Positions 16,977 through 26,766 of a DNA stretch of 64,000 nucleotides are shown here, piece after piece (position 1 is the stretch's first letter; each line of letters begins with the position of its first letter). A model generated the notes under the pieces. It did not search any database. It saw only the letters and a list, made by a program, of their open reading frames with translations, and had not been told where the DNA came from. Both the position numbers and the translations under genes were made by a program. The DNA lies in assembly GCA_001931535.1 (NCBI GenBank), contig CP016211.1, positions 11,888,377 to 11,952,376 on the forward strand, in the 5' to 3' direction. Source of the DNA: Minicystis rosea (GTDB taxonomy: Bacteria > Myxococcota_A > Polyangia > Polyangiales > Polyangiaceae).

Positions 16977-17209
16977 GGGTTGCTCGGGAGCGGGAGCGCC
17001 GGACACGCCGGACGCGGCGGGCACGACGGACATGGTGGGCATGACGGACAGACGGTCTGTGGCAGGTGCTGGCGCTGCCAGTAGGCCGTTCCAAACCCCG
17101 CTGCTCCTCCGATGGCAGCGCCCGCCAGCGCAGCCAGGATCGCGACGAAGAAGCCGACGTCTTGGCGCGCCTCGCCGATCTGTTCCGTCTCGGTGCTCCC
17201 GTCCGGCAT
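16973..17209 (-). CDS. Membrane microprotein with Cys/Pro tail (first of pair)
   Basis: From the ATG at 17209 this is 78 residues: an acidic start (MPDGSTETEQIGEARQDV), one Gly/Ala-rich transmembrane helix (FFVAILAALAGAAIGGAAGF), a short linker, and the Cys/Pro tail VCPSCPPCPSCPPRPACP. The start is uncertain; the frame is open to 17371 and no clear ribosome site is seen. Its stop overlaps the next gene's start in ATGA. The shared helix-plus-CPxCPPCP design with the following gene suggests a duplicated pair that could interact in the membrane. Function is unknown. Confidence 0.55.
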   Translation of the reverse strand: MPDGSTETEQIGEARQDVGFFVAILAALAGAAIGGAAGFGTAYWQRQHLPQTVCPSCPPCPSCPPRPACPALPLPSNP

Positions 17210-17503
17210 GTCCGCGATGTCGGCGGCGCAGCTGACGTTGGTGAGAATCACGGTGCAGAGAGCGCTACACCGACAACCATTCTCTTCATCAGCTCGCGTA
17301 ACGCGATGGTCTTCATCCGCCAGCAGCGCCATGCCAGCGTCGTGCCACCGTCGGACGCGCGCAGGGCTCACAGACTCTTTGCATCGACGACGCCGGGCGC
17401 CCTGCGATCAGCGGCCGAGCACCGCGAGCGCCCGCGTCGAGACGAGATGGAACCGAGAGGCGCCGAGCGTCGCGCGTTGATCGCGACGCTCCGCGGCCTC
17501 ACT

Positions 17504-19836
17504 TCACTGCGGCACCTGCCCGCACGCCACGCCCTTGTAGAGCGCCGTATTGTTCTTCTCCCAGCACTCCTCGCTGAGGCCCTGGGGATCGACCTTCACG
17601 AACACGTCGATCTTCTTGGTCCCGAGATCGGCCTGGCAGCTCACCACCATGCACTCCGAGACTTGCAGTGCCTTGGGGATGGGCGCCGTGCAGAGCAGCG
17701 GGCCGGACTCGGACCCTTCCAGGAACGAGACCTCCGTGCCGCTCACCATCGGCAGCGTCCCGCGGTTGCACACGCGCGCTTCGATCGTGGCCATGCCGCC
17801 TTGGCATTGGACCACGCCCACGTCGCCGCCGGCCGTCAAATCGGGCACGCCGAGGGCTTCGAGATCGCCTTGCACGTTTTGGCGGAAGTTGTTGAGCGCC
17901 GGATCCTTCCAGTTGATCTTCACCTGGCTGGAAGACGGGATCTCCCCGTGATCGCCGACGTGGGTGACCGCATAAGCATGTTGGTTCCACACCGGGCGCG
18001 AGGCGGCCCAGCGGTCCTGCTCGTCGCGCAGGACCACGATTCCGTGGCTCGGCGTGAAGGTGCTGGTGGGGAGGAGCGGATCGGTCGCGGAGCAGCCGTT
18101 GGTGCCGGCGTAATCGTTGACGGCGGAGACGATCTCGGTGCGATAGTCGCCGTCCACGTCGACGATGACGGGGTTCTCGTACGTGGTGCCGCTGGAGCGC
18201 GCGGCGCTGTAAAGCACCTTGCCCGTGGCCCCTTCGTAGACGCGGAGGAAGCACTCGTCCGCATACACGGCCTCGGCCGACCCGTTGGCGTCGAAATCGA
18301 AGACGCTCGACCCGGTGACGTTGGAGCTTTGATCCTTGGAGGGCTGCGACCAGAGCACGCCCGTCGTCTTGGCCTCGCCGCCGCATTTGGCCGGATCGCC
18401 GCCGGTCACGCAATCGAGGTCGAAGACCACGTATTGGCTGCCGCCGGCGCTGGCGAACTCGCGCCGCCCATCGCCGTCGAAATCGGCGATGGTGGGCGGC
18501 CCGCCCGTGCCGCCGCCGGGGATGGCGACCGGCCCGAACACGATGGTGCCCTCCAGCGTCTGCACGCGCGCCGTGCCCGAGGAGATGACCACGATCTCGG
18601 CGCGATCCTGCCCGCCGAAGCTCGCCAGCGGGAAATTGCCCATGTCGGCGACCGCCACTTGCCCCTTGGGCGTCGACCCCGAAGCCTTGAAATAGGCCTC
18701 CGGAACCCACGTGCCCGTGGCCGCGTCCCACTCGTGGATGGCGTCGCCCTGGATGAGCTCCATCTTCCCATCTTCGTCGATGTCGGCGATGACGGGCACG
18801 TAACCCTTGCTGTACGCCGGGAACCCGAGGGTGTTCGACTTCACGCAGCCATTGGCGCCGTAGACGGTCGCGCCATAGATGATCTCGGGCACACCGTCGT
18901 TGTCGAGATCATGAATGCTCGGCCCGCTCCACTTGTCGCTCCCGCCGGTCACGTCCGGCGTCTGCGGAGGCATGTTGTTGGTGCACGTGCCCGAGCGCCA
19001 AAGGCGCTTGAAGGTGCCCGAGGCGACATCGTATTTGAAGGCGAGGAGCCCGCCGCCGTGGGCCGGCGCGACGATCTCGGCGCGCCCGTCACCATCGATG
19101 TCGCCGACCGCCACCGAGGAGGGCGACATGGTGGCGTCGGCCGCGTCGTCGAAGCTGAATTGCTGGCTGCAATCCTTGCCGCTGATGACGCGCAGGACGC
19201 CGGGGTTCTGATACGAGTTGACGGTGGGGAAGGTCGTGAAGATGATGGAGGGAGAGAGCGTCGTGGGGTCGTTGTCGAAATCGAAGTCGACGACGACGGG
19301 CGTGCTCATGACCTGATAGTGGTTCGGGTGCAGGTCGCCCGCGGGCGGGCCGGTCCACGAGCACTGGACCGAGGGGACGATGGCCTCGATGTTGATCTTG
19401 AGCTTGCAGCTCGGATCGTGATCGAGCCCGCCGGGGATGCCATAAGGGATGCAGGCCCCGTTCTCGCAATAGCTGTCGAAGCCGCAATCATCGTTGGATG
19501 CGCAGGTGCCTTGATCGACCGCGCAGGTGGTGCCGAGCGCGCACACCTGGCCCGTGTCGCAACAGAGGGTCCCGCACTGCTGCGCGGCCGGGCACGAGGG
19601 CCCACCATCGATGTTGATGCTCCCCCGCCGGTGCCCGATCCCGTCGCCCCGCCCGAGCCGGCGGTGCCACCCGAGCCCGCGTCCGCGGCCGTGACGCACA
19701 TGCCGTCGCGACAGACCTGGCTCGGATCGCAGCCATCGGGGCAGCCCGTGGTGGCGGTGCCGCCGCCGCACGCGAAGGGCGTCGCCGCCGAAAGAAGGGT
19801 CAGGACCGAAAGCCAGTAAAGTCGTCTGCGCGCCAT
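17504..19836 (-). CDS. FG-GAP/VCBS-repeat lipoprotein, interrupted by a one-base frameshift
   Basis: The start at 19836 gives a lipoprotein signal (ending ATPFAC, Cys about 23) and a Gly/Ser linker; about 70 codons in, the frame must shift to continue as SINIDGGPSCPAAQQCG. The shift point is the C5 run at 19622-19626 (G5 on the coding strand): one extra G would restore a continuous protein of about 775 residues. The body has Cys-rich CGTLCCDTGQVCALG, then at least six FG-GAP/VCBS repeats (GDIDGDGRAEIV, HDLDNDGVPEII, ADIDEDGKMELI, ADFDGDGRREFA) likely forming a calcium-binding beta-propeller, and a CARDB-like C-terminus (IEARVCNRGTLPM, ECWEKNNTALYKG). It is probably a surface-exposed outer-membrane lipoprotein. 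The frameshift is more likely sequencing error than decay, since both halves are intact. Confidence 0.85.
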
Positions 19837-19963
19837 CTCGGCAAGATATCACCGAGCGTCCTCGCGTCGTCCAGCAACCCGCACTCGCTCGGCGCGGGAT
19901 TCGGGGTCGGGTGGCCCGTCACGGAGCGACTTCGCTCGTCCAGCGGCCGCGTTCGCGGATGGG

Positions 19964-20212
19964 TCATCGCCTCTCTCTACGCCGTCGAGCAGAGAGCTTG
20001 CTGCCAACGCCGATGGCAAGGAGCACGAGGAAGAGCGCGCCAAGGACGGTCGATGCTCGTCCTGTGGCCCACGAGGGGGCCGGCGTATCGCCGGCGGAGC
20101 GCCACACCCATGAGACGACGATCGCGACGATGGTGACCGCGATGGCGTACTGCGCCCACTGCGGCAAGACGCTCAGATCCACCTTGTTGCGCGGCGGCTC
20201 GTGCTCGCTCAT
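19964..20212 (-). CDS. Small two-helix membrane protein, third gene of the DUF4157 operon
   Basis: This 82-residue protein has a hydrophilic start (MSEHEPPRNKVDLSVLPQW), helix 1 (YAIAVTIVAIVVSWVW), a short loop with GDTPAPSW, helix 2 (STVLGALFLVLLAIGVG) and the basic tail SARRRRERR, which by the positive-inside rule is cytoplasmic. The ATG overlaps the stop of the beta-propeller gene in ATGA, so it is translationally coupled. I know no family. In an operon led by a putative toxin, a small integral membrane protein could be an immunity or delivery accessory, but that is inference from position. Confidence 0.7.
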   Translation of the reverse strand: MSEHEPPRNKVDLSVLPQWAQYAIAVTIVAIVVSWVWRSAGDTPAPSWATGRASTVLGALFLVLLAIGVGSKLSARRRRERR

Positions 20213-21342
20213 CCCAAAGCCCAAAGGCGGTTTGCTGCGACCACCAAAACCTCGCCGCTCGGGCCCAGTGCGAGCGCAGATACTGGCCCTGGAGCCTGCC
20301 ACTCGAAAAGCAGCCGGCCGCTCGCGTCGTAGGCCCGAACGCCGCATTGCTTCGAGAGATCGTCGACATCGTGGTACTTGTCCCAATAGTCGGCCGACGT
20401 GGTGTACGCGACGAGGATCGTCCCTTCGGCATCCACGAGGATGGCGATGGCAGGCCGAGGAAGCCCCCTTCGAAATACATGATTGCCAGCGTGATCGACG
20501 AGCATCACGTACGCGTGAAGGGCGAGCACCAAGGCGGGCTCTTGGCCCGGAAGCCGCATCACCGCGATGGGAAGGTCGGACGGGAGCGCGACGTCCCCGC
20601 GATTCGGCCAAGGCACCACAGTCCGTGACGTCGGATCGAAGATCAGCAGATCTGCGGAGGAAGGGATCGTCGCCCCGGCGAGGATGCGGCCATCTCCGAG
20701 AGCGATCGGGGTGCAGAGCCGATCCTCCGTTCCCTCGGCGGGAACGTCTTCTGTGGCGTGGATGAAGCCGCCGCGCCCGGCGAGCCATGCGGTGTTCCCC
20801 TCGGCGTCGAAGGCGCGGAGGAGCCCACCATCGATGACGACGAGTCTCCCGTCGTCGGCCACGGTGATGTAGGGCGCGCCGCGCACCACGCGGGACCAGC
20901 GGGGCGTTCCATCGGGATCGAGCAGCGTGACGTGGCTCTCTTCGTCACGCACCGTGATGACCTGGATATGCCCGTCGGGCAGCAGCGTGGGACGGGAGAG
21001 CCCAGCGGGGAAATCCGCACGGTGGAAGAGCTCGGCGCCGGTCATCTGATCGAGGGCCACGAGGCCATCGCGTCTCGGGAGCCCAACCAGGACGCTGCCG
21101 TCTTTGCGCGCGACCGGCTGCCCGACCCGACCGGGGCGCGTCCACACGATCCGGCCCTCGGCGATTGCGGTGAGCGCGACCTCGGAGGCTACGAGGCAAT
21201 GGCCAGCGGCGGTCACCACGAGAGCGTGGGCCTCGCGTGCGGGGAGCGGAGTAGACCAGAGCACGCGCCCCGAGCACGCCGCGCGGACGGGTGAGACGCT
21301 GTCGTTCCGCGGGCTCCCGAGAAACATGGGCCAGGAGAGCAT
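20209..21342 (-). CDS. PQQ-like beta-propeller repeat protein, second gene of the DUF4157 operon
   Basis: This 377-residue protein shows repeated strands of the outer-membrane-assembly/PQQ-dehydrogenase type: RVLWSTPLPAREAHALVV, GSVLVGLPRRDGLVALDQ, HVTLLDPDGTPRWSRVV, GGLLRAFDAEGNTAWLAG, GVRAYDASGRLLFEWQ. There is no signal peptide, so it appears cytoplasmic. It starts 3 bases after the stop of the 1438-residue DUF4157 protein and overlaps the next small membrane gene, giving a tight three-gene operon. Propellers of this kind usually bind proteins; acting as a chaperone or neutraliser for the upstream protein is a plausible inference, not shown by the sequence. Confidence 0.8.
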   Translation of the reverse strand: MLSWPMFLGSPRNDSVSPVRAACSGRVLWSTPLPAREAHALVVTAAGHCLVASEVALTAIAEGRIVWTRPGRVGQPVARKDGSVLVGLPRRDGLVALDQMTGAELFHRADFPAGLSRPTLLPDGHIQVITVRDEESHVTLLDPDGTPRWSRVVRGAPYITVADDGRLVVIDGGLLRAFDAEGNTAWLAGRGGFIHATEDVPAEGTEDRLCTPIALGDGRILAGATIPSSADLLIFDPTSRTVVPWPNRGDVALPSDLPIAVMRLPGQEPALVLALHAYVMLVDHAGNHVFRRGLPRPAIAILVDAEGTILVAYTTSADYWDKYHDVDDLSKQCGVRAYDASGRLLFEWQAPGPVSALALGPSGEVLVVAANRLWALG

Positions 21343-21345
21343 CGG

Positions 21346-24300
21346 TCAGAGCCCCATCGCTCGCTTGAAGATGTCGAGTTGATCCATGAGCGCCTTGCCA
21401 GTCATGGCTCCCTTGGATCCCTTGAGCGCGTCGAGGAACGCTCCCAGCGCGATGCGGCCACGGAAGAATGCCTCCGCTTCCATGCTCATTCCTGCACCTC
21501 CGGTCGCACTGTATCCTCGCCGGAACGCCGCCTGCAAACTGGAGATTTCGTCGCTCCGGAGGCCATAGGTTTGGCCGAAGGTGGCGACCTTGTGATCAAA
21601 TGCGGCGAAGTCACGTGCTGGCGAGCCGATGGGCATCCCCTCCGCGTTGAGCGAGCCGTGCAAGCGCGACGTGTCGATGAACGTGATGCGCCCTTCCGCG
21701 TCGTAAAAGACGTTCCCAGGGTGGAAGTCGCCGTGCACGAGGGTCGCGTTGCCCGGGTTGCGCTGCATCCCCAGAACCAGCTCGTCAACGCGCTGCCGGA
21801 GCCGAGCGGCGTCGAGCGCACCGGGCGGGAGGAGGTGCTCGTCGATCTTCTGGACGACCCGATTCGCGATGTCATCGGCGATGCTCGCCGCCGAGCGCAT
21901 CTGTTGTTCGATGACCGCCCCTCCGGCCGCACTTTGCCCCGAGCCGCTGGGGAGCGTATGTAGTTCGGCGATGGCTCGACCGTTGGCCTCGCACGCGGCG
22001 CGGGCACGGACGAGGAGCGCTGCGCGGGCCTCTCCGCTCGCCCTCCCGGCGGCGACCATGATGGAGTCGATGGTTTGGCCGGGCGCGACCGAGCTCACCA
22101 AGAGGCCTTGCTCGCCCGCCCGCGCGGCACCCAGCGCACGCGCCGAGCGGGCGCCGGGGAGCAGCTCCTGGTTGAGCCGGGCCAGGGAGGAGAGCTCTTC
22201 GCCGAACTCGGTTGTCATCCTGAACGCCTTCACCACCGCAACGACCTGTCCTCCTTCTCGGATCAGGTAGACCGGGGAGCCTGAAGCACCGACTTGGCCA
22301 ACCTCGCCTTCGGCGAGGCCGACACGTTGGAGCGAGAGGGACTCCGGCGGCACTCCGAGGGTGCGCGCAGCGAGGTTCTGGATTTCGGCCTCGCTTGCCC
22401 CTTCGACCGCGGGGACTCTCGCCATCAACTGTTGGAGCGCATCACGGTTCACCTCACCGGTGGACGTCCGAAGTGCGTTGATGACGGGCTCGAGCTGCGC
22501 CGCCTGCTTGCCTTGCGCAGCGGCGGCACGAAGGCCCGACCAGCCGGGCGCGACGTCTTCTCCGATGAGGAAGCCCCGGCGGAGACCTTCGCGTCCAATC
22601 GGCAAACCTGCATTCGTTTCGCCCCGCATCCCTCGCCACATACCGCGTGCGAGGCGGCCCGCGCCGCGAGCCACCGCACCCGTGCCCCGAGCCACGGTGA
22701 CTCCGACTCCGGGCAGTCCTCTCGCGCCGTACGCCGTGCGGAGCGCTCCGCTCGTCGCTCTAAATGTGCCGCGAGCGCCGTCGCCCGCAGCGCGCGCGGC
22801 GGTGCCGAAGCGCGGAACCATGCCACCTGCCCAGCGCACGCCGCCGCCCGCCCTCACGACCTGTGCCTGCATCGAACGGCCGCCTACCTGGCCGAGCTTG
22901 GCCATGCCCATCTGGAGCACCACATTGCCGGCGTTCGAGACATCTTCGGTCATCTTGTCCGACTGGGTCTGCAGCGCCGCCGCGGTCGTGGCGCACGCGG
23001 CTTCGATGAGATTCTTGATCAGCACCAGGCCTTGGAGCACCAGGGCCACCGCGCCAACCGAGAGCGTCCAACCCCCCACGGTCACGAGCACGGTCGAGCA
23101 GAATGCGATGATCGGACCAGTGACCGGCGCGGCTGCGCCGACCGTGACAATCGTAAGCGCCGTCATGAGCGCGATGATGATCCCTGCCAATGCGGTGATG
23201 GAGCCGAGAATGACCGTGAGCCCGGTCGCGATGTCCGCCGCCGACTTCAGCAGGTTCCCCAGCGGATCGCGGCGCCACTGGGTGGCGCTCAAGAGGTTCG
23301 CGCCTCCCGAGAGGATCATGCTGAGGCCGCCGACGACGCCTCGCAGAGGACCGAGCGGGTTGATCAGGCCGAGTGCCAGATTCCCCCAGCCCGGCCATTT
23401 GATCCCGCTCGCCGCTGAGAATAGGTGTCGCCCCGTCATTCGTAGTGCGATGGCCACCTTCTGACCCGCGCTGGCGCTCTGGAAATGGCCACCGGCCAGC
23501 GCCTCGATCTCGCCGACCTCGCGCTCGCGCCGGTCGCGCTCGCGCTGCTCGGCCTCGAATCGATCGTGCTCGGAGAGCGGGTCGACGCCGGAGAGCCACG
23601 CAGGCAGCGCCCCGGCCACGTCCACGCGGGCGCGATCCTCGTACCGGTTGTCGGGGCTCATCTGCGCGACGGGTGCCCCGAGCAGTGGCCTCAACGGCGG
23701 TATTCTCGCCGCCCGCTGCTCGTGGTTTCGCTGTGCGTCGTTGACGCGCTTCTCGATCTCGAATGACGCCTTGATCAACGACTCGCCGTGCTGATCGAGG
23801 CTCGCGGCTCGGTGTGCGAGCGCGCCGGGTTGCTCGGCGAGCGCTGCCACTGCGGCGTTGGCTGCAGCGTTATGCTCGCTCATCTGGCCCAGGCGCTCCT
23901 CGGTCTGGGTGAGCTTCGCGTCGACGCCTTCGAGCTTGCCCTGCGTCCGGGCGTTCATCGCAGTGGCCTGCGCGGCCTCCTCGCCGAGCGAAGCTGCTCG
24001 AGCCCTCGTCTCGTCGATCGCCTGGTCGGTCTTGCCGATTTCTGCGCTCGTCTCTCCGAGCTTCCCGCTCTGCTCGCGAGCCTTTTCCGCCGCTTCGGGA
24101 TCGTCCGGTACGCGGGCTGCGCTCTTCGCGGCCAAACTGGCGGACTCCTGCGCCATCGGGCCAGACTTCTGCTTGCCACCTGCCGCCTTCGCTGCGAATT
24201 CAGGCGCCCCTGCGGCGACCGCGGCCGCCTTCTGCTTCGAGACCGCGAGGGCCGCCCGCGCGTCGGTGGCCATCTGTCGGCGAACAGTGACATGCTCCTT

Positions 24301-25662
24301 CGACGTCTGAATACCGGTCTCCGCTTGGCTGATACCCTGGCGGACAAGTGCGAGATTTCCGCGCAGAATTGCTGCATTGACGTGCTCCTCGCGGGCGTGC
24401 TCGCGCAGGTTGTGACCCTGCAGGCGCAACTCCCCTGCCTGTTGCGCCAATTCCATCACGCGAGCATCGACGCCGGGATCGGTTGCGATGGGCGTGCCTT
24501 TCGCGTCGCTGGCGGCGATAGGTCGCGGCGGGACCACCTGAATCGGAGACGACAGCGCCGACGGCGCAGCGATCGCAGACGCTCGGTCCGCCTGCTCTGC
24601 TGCTCGGACGGCGCTGGCCTTGGCGCCCTTTGCCGGGCCTTCCACTCTCACGGGCTTCGCGCTCGCCACGGGGTGCGGCGAACTATCCGCCTCCTTCTTC
24701 GTCGCCGCGCCCAACCGACCCACGGTGCGTGTTGCCTCGTTCGCTCCTGGCAGCGCCTCTGACAGGAGCTGCGCCTTCTTCATGGCAACCTCTCCCCTGT
24801 CCACCTGGCCGAGCGCCGCTTTGGCTCGAGCATGCTCTTCCGGCGAGGGGCCGACTCCAGACTTGGCGTCACCCGCCGGCGGGTCGTGGGCTTTGGTGGG
24901 CAGTGGCGTTGCCAATGTCGAGGGAGCGCGCTGCACCGAGTGGCCCGACACCGGTGTCAGGCTCGGTACCGCCCCGCCCGAGAGCGCGATATCCGCTGCC
25001 TGGTCGGCCTCGCGCTCGAAACCCTCGCTACCGAGCCCGGCTCCTTGCGCCGCGGTGGTCCCGCCCGCCTGCTGCACCACATGCGCCAGCTCGTGCCCAA
25101 TCAGCCTATCGCCCGCCGGCGTCCCGGGCTTGTACTCGCCTGGCGCAAACGCCACATCGCGCCCTACCGTCACCGCCCGCGCCCCGATCGCCGTCGCTGC
25201 GGGGCTGTCGCGATGCAAACGCACGTCACTCAGATCGTGCCCGTACGCGTGCGAGAAGCGCGCAGTGATGTCGGGCGCCATCGACTCGCCTTCACCCAAT
25301 CGCTGCTGCACGCTTGCGGGCGAGACCATCGGCGCCGATTCGCCGGCTTGCGGTTTGGCCTGCACTTCCGGCGCCGTCGCGTGCCCGACCCAAGGCTCGT
25401 ATCTGGCCAAGCTGGGCTCGGCGCGCATCCGGGCCGCTTGGACGGCCCGCTCCATCGCGTTGCCTGGCCTCAAATGCTCGCGTCCGGCAAACGGGTTTTC
25501 GGCACGCATCCGGTGGGTGTGGAGGGCGCGCTCCACCGCGCTGACCGGCCAATGCGGAGGCGTTGACTCCAACGCAGGTACGATGGGCGATGGCGCAATA
25601 GGGGAGTGCGCTGGCGATGAGAGCGTGGGGGGCAACGTCTCGTTCGCGAACTTTCGCATCAT
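21346..25662 (-). CDS. DUF4157 (eCIS-associated) polymorphic toxin with C-terminal APH-like kinase domain
   Basis: This 1438-residue protein has a clear modular layout. Residues 1-110 are Pro-rich with a duplicated motif (VERALHTHRMRAEN and MERAVQAARMRAEP). About 117-200 is a DUF4157 domain: FSHAYGHDLSDVRLHRD, then DRLIGHELAHVVQQ with the HExxH zinc-metallopeptidase-like motif at 190. About 230-780 is Ala/Glu-rich coiled coil, and 810-930 contains several hydrophobic segments. The last 330 residues resemble aminoglycoside/choline-kinase-type phosphotransferases: AVVKAF (ATP lysine), HGDFHPGN (catalytic Asp and Asn, from 1310) and ITFIDTSR (metal Asp). All key residues are present. DUF4157 is an established marker of extracellular contractile injection system cargo. 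The start is supported by a gagg site just upstream. Two small genes follow in an operon. Confidence 0.85.
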   Translation of the reverse strand: MMRKFANETLPPTLSSPAHSPIAPSPIVPALESTPPHWPVSAVERALHTHRMRAENPFAGREHLRPGNAMERAVQAARMRAEPSLARYEPWVGHATAPEVQAKPQAGESAPMVSPASVQQRLGEGESMAPDITARFSHAYGHDLSDVRLHRDSPAATAIGARAVTVGRDVAFAPGEYKPGTPAGDRLIGHELAHVVQQAGGTTAAQGAGLGSEGFEREADQAADIALSGGAVPSLTPVSGHSVQRAPSTLATPLPTKAHDPPAGDAKSGVGPSPEEHARAKAALGQVDRGEVAMKKAQLLSEALPGANEATRTVGRLGAATKKEADSSPHPVASAKPVRVEGPAKGAKASAVRAAEQADRASAIAAPSALSSPIQVVPPRPIAASDAKGTPIATDPGVDARVMELAQQAGELRLQGHNLREHAREEHVNAAILRGNLALVRQGISQAETGIQTSKEHVTVRRQMATDARAALAVSKQKAAAVAAGAPEFAAKAAGGKQKSGPMAQESASLAAKSAARVPDDPEAAEKAREQSGKLGETSAEIGKTDQAIDETRARAASLGEEAAQATAMNARTQGKLEGVDAKLTQTEERLGQMSEHNAAANAAVAALAEQPGALAHRAASLDQHGESLIKASFEIEKRVNDAQRNHEQRAARIPPLRPLLGAPVAQMSPDNRYEDRARVDVAGALPAWLSGVDPLSEHDRFEAEQRERDRREREVGEIEALAGGHFQSASAGQKVAIALRMTGRHLFSAASGIKWPGWGNLALGLINPLGPLRGVVGGLSMILSGGANLLSATQWRRDPLGNLLKSAADIATGLTVILGSITALAGIIIALMTALTIVTVGAAAPVTGPIIAFCSTVLVTVGGWTLSVGAVALVLQGLVLIKNLIEAACATTAAALQTQSDKMTEDVSNAGNVVLQMGMAKLGQVGGRSMQAQVVRAGGGVRWAGGMVPRFGTAARAAGDGARGTFRATSGALRTAYGARGLPGVGVTVARGTGAVARGAGRLARGMWRGMRGETNAGLPIGREGLRRGFLIGEDVAPGWSGLRAAAAQGKQAAQLEPVINALRTSTGEVNRDALQQLMARVPAVEGASEAEIQNLAARTLGVPPESLSLQRVGLAEGEVGQVGASGSPVYLIREGGQVVAVVKAFRMTTEFGEELSSLARLNQELLPGARSARALGAARAGEQGLLVSSVAPGQTIDSIMVAAGRASGEARAALLVRARAACEANGRAIAELHTLPSGSGQSAAGGAVIEQQMRSAASIADDIANRVVQKIDEHLLPPGALDAARLRQRVDELVLGMQRNPGNATLVHGDFHPGNVFYDAEGRITFIDTSRLHGSLNAEGMPIGSPARDFAAFDHKVATFGQTYGLRSDEISSLQAAFRRGYSATGGAGMSMEAEAFFRGRIALGAFLDALKGSKGAMTGKALMDQLDIFKRAMGL

Positions 25663-26358
25663 CGCAAGACCTCGATTGTGGTGTACTATCAACCATCCTG
25701 TCGTCGGGCAACGACGAACTGCCATCCTGGCCTGATGGGTAGATGAGATATCAATAGTCCGACATGTCGATGGTCGAACACTGCTATCCCATCACCCAAT
25801 CTCCCCATCCGCCACCATGCCCTCGCACTGGGCTCTAACGCTGCTCCACAATCGGTCGAAGTCGTGGCTCGCCGGTGGCGTCGAGCGACCTCGCACTTCC
25901 GCGCGTCGTGCGCTGCGCCGAGCAACTCGTGCTCTTCGAGGGCGCGCGCCGTCTCGAACGGCGCCCTCGTCACGAGTGGCGCTGTGCAGGTTACGCTCCA
26001 CCGAGCGAGTCCGGCTCCGCGAGCTGGAGCAATGGCATACCAGGCGACGCGCTCTGCGCTCGCGTCATCCCGGGTTGCTCGTGCGACGAGCTACAATGCG
26101 GCGCGGGCGACCATCGAGCTCATCTTGGCCGGGTGCGATGGTATTGGGCTCCAGGCGATACCTTGGCTCGGAGGAGCATCCAGAGCTCATCGGCACGCCG
26201 TACAATTGGTGTCTCGCGACGGTCTCGACGGACAACTGCTGTCGCGAGTCGACATAGGCGCCGGCGGCATGAGTGACGACGTCGTCGACTGCTCGACGTC
26301 TGCAACGGTGGTGGAGGCACCCGACCGGCGCGCACAGCTACGCTGCGTCGTCTCTTCT
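25663..26358. other. Lower-GC intergenic stretch, no gene supported
   Basis: About 700 bases lie between the DUF4157 gene start and the epimerase stop. The base composition is visibly less GC-rich than around it, especially 25730-25850. Several frames are open but none has third-position G/C bias, a ribosome site or a recognisable protein. It may hold the promoter for the DUF4157 operon and perhaps the remains of a lost gene. Confidence 0.6.
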
Positions 26359-26766
26359 TCAGCCCACCGGCTCGACCAACTCCACCAGCACCCCGCCCGT
26401 CGCCTTCGGGTGCACGAAGGCCACCTTGTGGCCGTGCGCGCCGATGCGTGACGCCTGATCGATGAGCGGGATGTTCATCGCCTTGAGGAAGGCGAGCGCC
26501 TCGTCGATGCCCTCCACCTCGACGGCCACGTGGTGCAGGCCCGGGCCGCGCTTCTCGAGGAACTTGGCGAGGCCCTCGTTGCCTTTCGGCTCGATGAGCT
26601 CGATGGCGGACTCGCCGATGGGAAGGAGCGCGGCCTCCGTCTTCTGCGAGGACACGAGCTCGCGGTGCTCGGCCGTGAGACCGAGCACGGAGCGCCACTT
26701 TTCCAGCGCGTGATCGACGTTCTCGACCGCGACGGCCACGTGCGAAATCTTCTTGAGCTTGAACAT
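26359..26766 (-). CDS. mce: Methylmalonyl-CoA epimerase-like VOC protein
   Basis: This 135-residue protein is a pair of vicinal-oxygen-chelate beta-alpha-beta modules with the expected metal ligands: ISHVAVAVENVDHA (first His), GPGLHHVAVEVEGIDEA (second His), and GGVLVELVEP (Glu near the C-terminus). Epimerases of this family interconvert the R and S forms of methylmalonyl-CoA in propionyl-CoA metabolism. The ATG overlaps the upstream MaoC stop (TGATG junction; a GTG one codon earlier is also possible), showing translational coupling. No mutase gene is in the window. Ethylmalonyl-CoA or other VOC activities cannot be excluded. Confidence 0.85.
   Translation of the reverse strand: MFKLKKISHVAVAVENVDHALEKWRSVLGLTAEHRELVSSQKTEAALLPIGESAIELIEPKGNEGLAKFLEKRGPGLHHVAVEVEGIDEALAFLKAMNIPLIDQASRIGAHGHKVAFVHPKATGGVLVELVEPVG

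Noticed and set aside
17066..19819. 917-codon plus-strand frame across the FG-GAP lipoprotein gene
   Set aside because: The translation is His/Arg/Asp-rich shadow sequence; the minus strand encodes recognisable FG-GAP repeats and a lipoprotein signal.
25689..26257. Short frames between the DUF4157 gene and the epimerase
   Set aside because: Neither strand shows third-position bias, a ribosome site or a recognisable protein.
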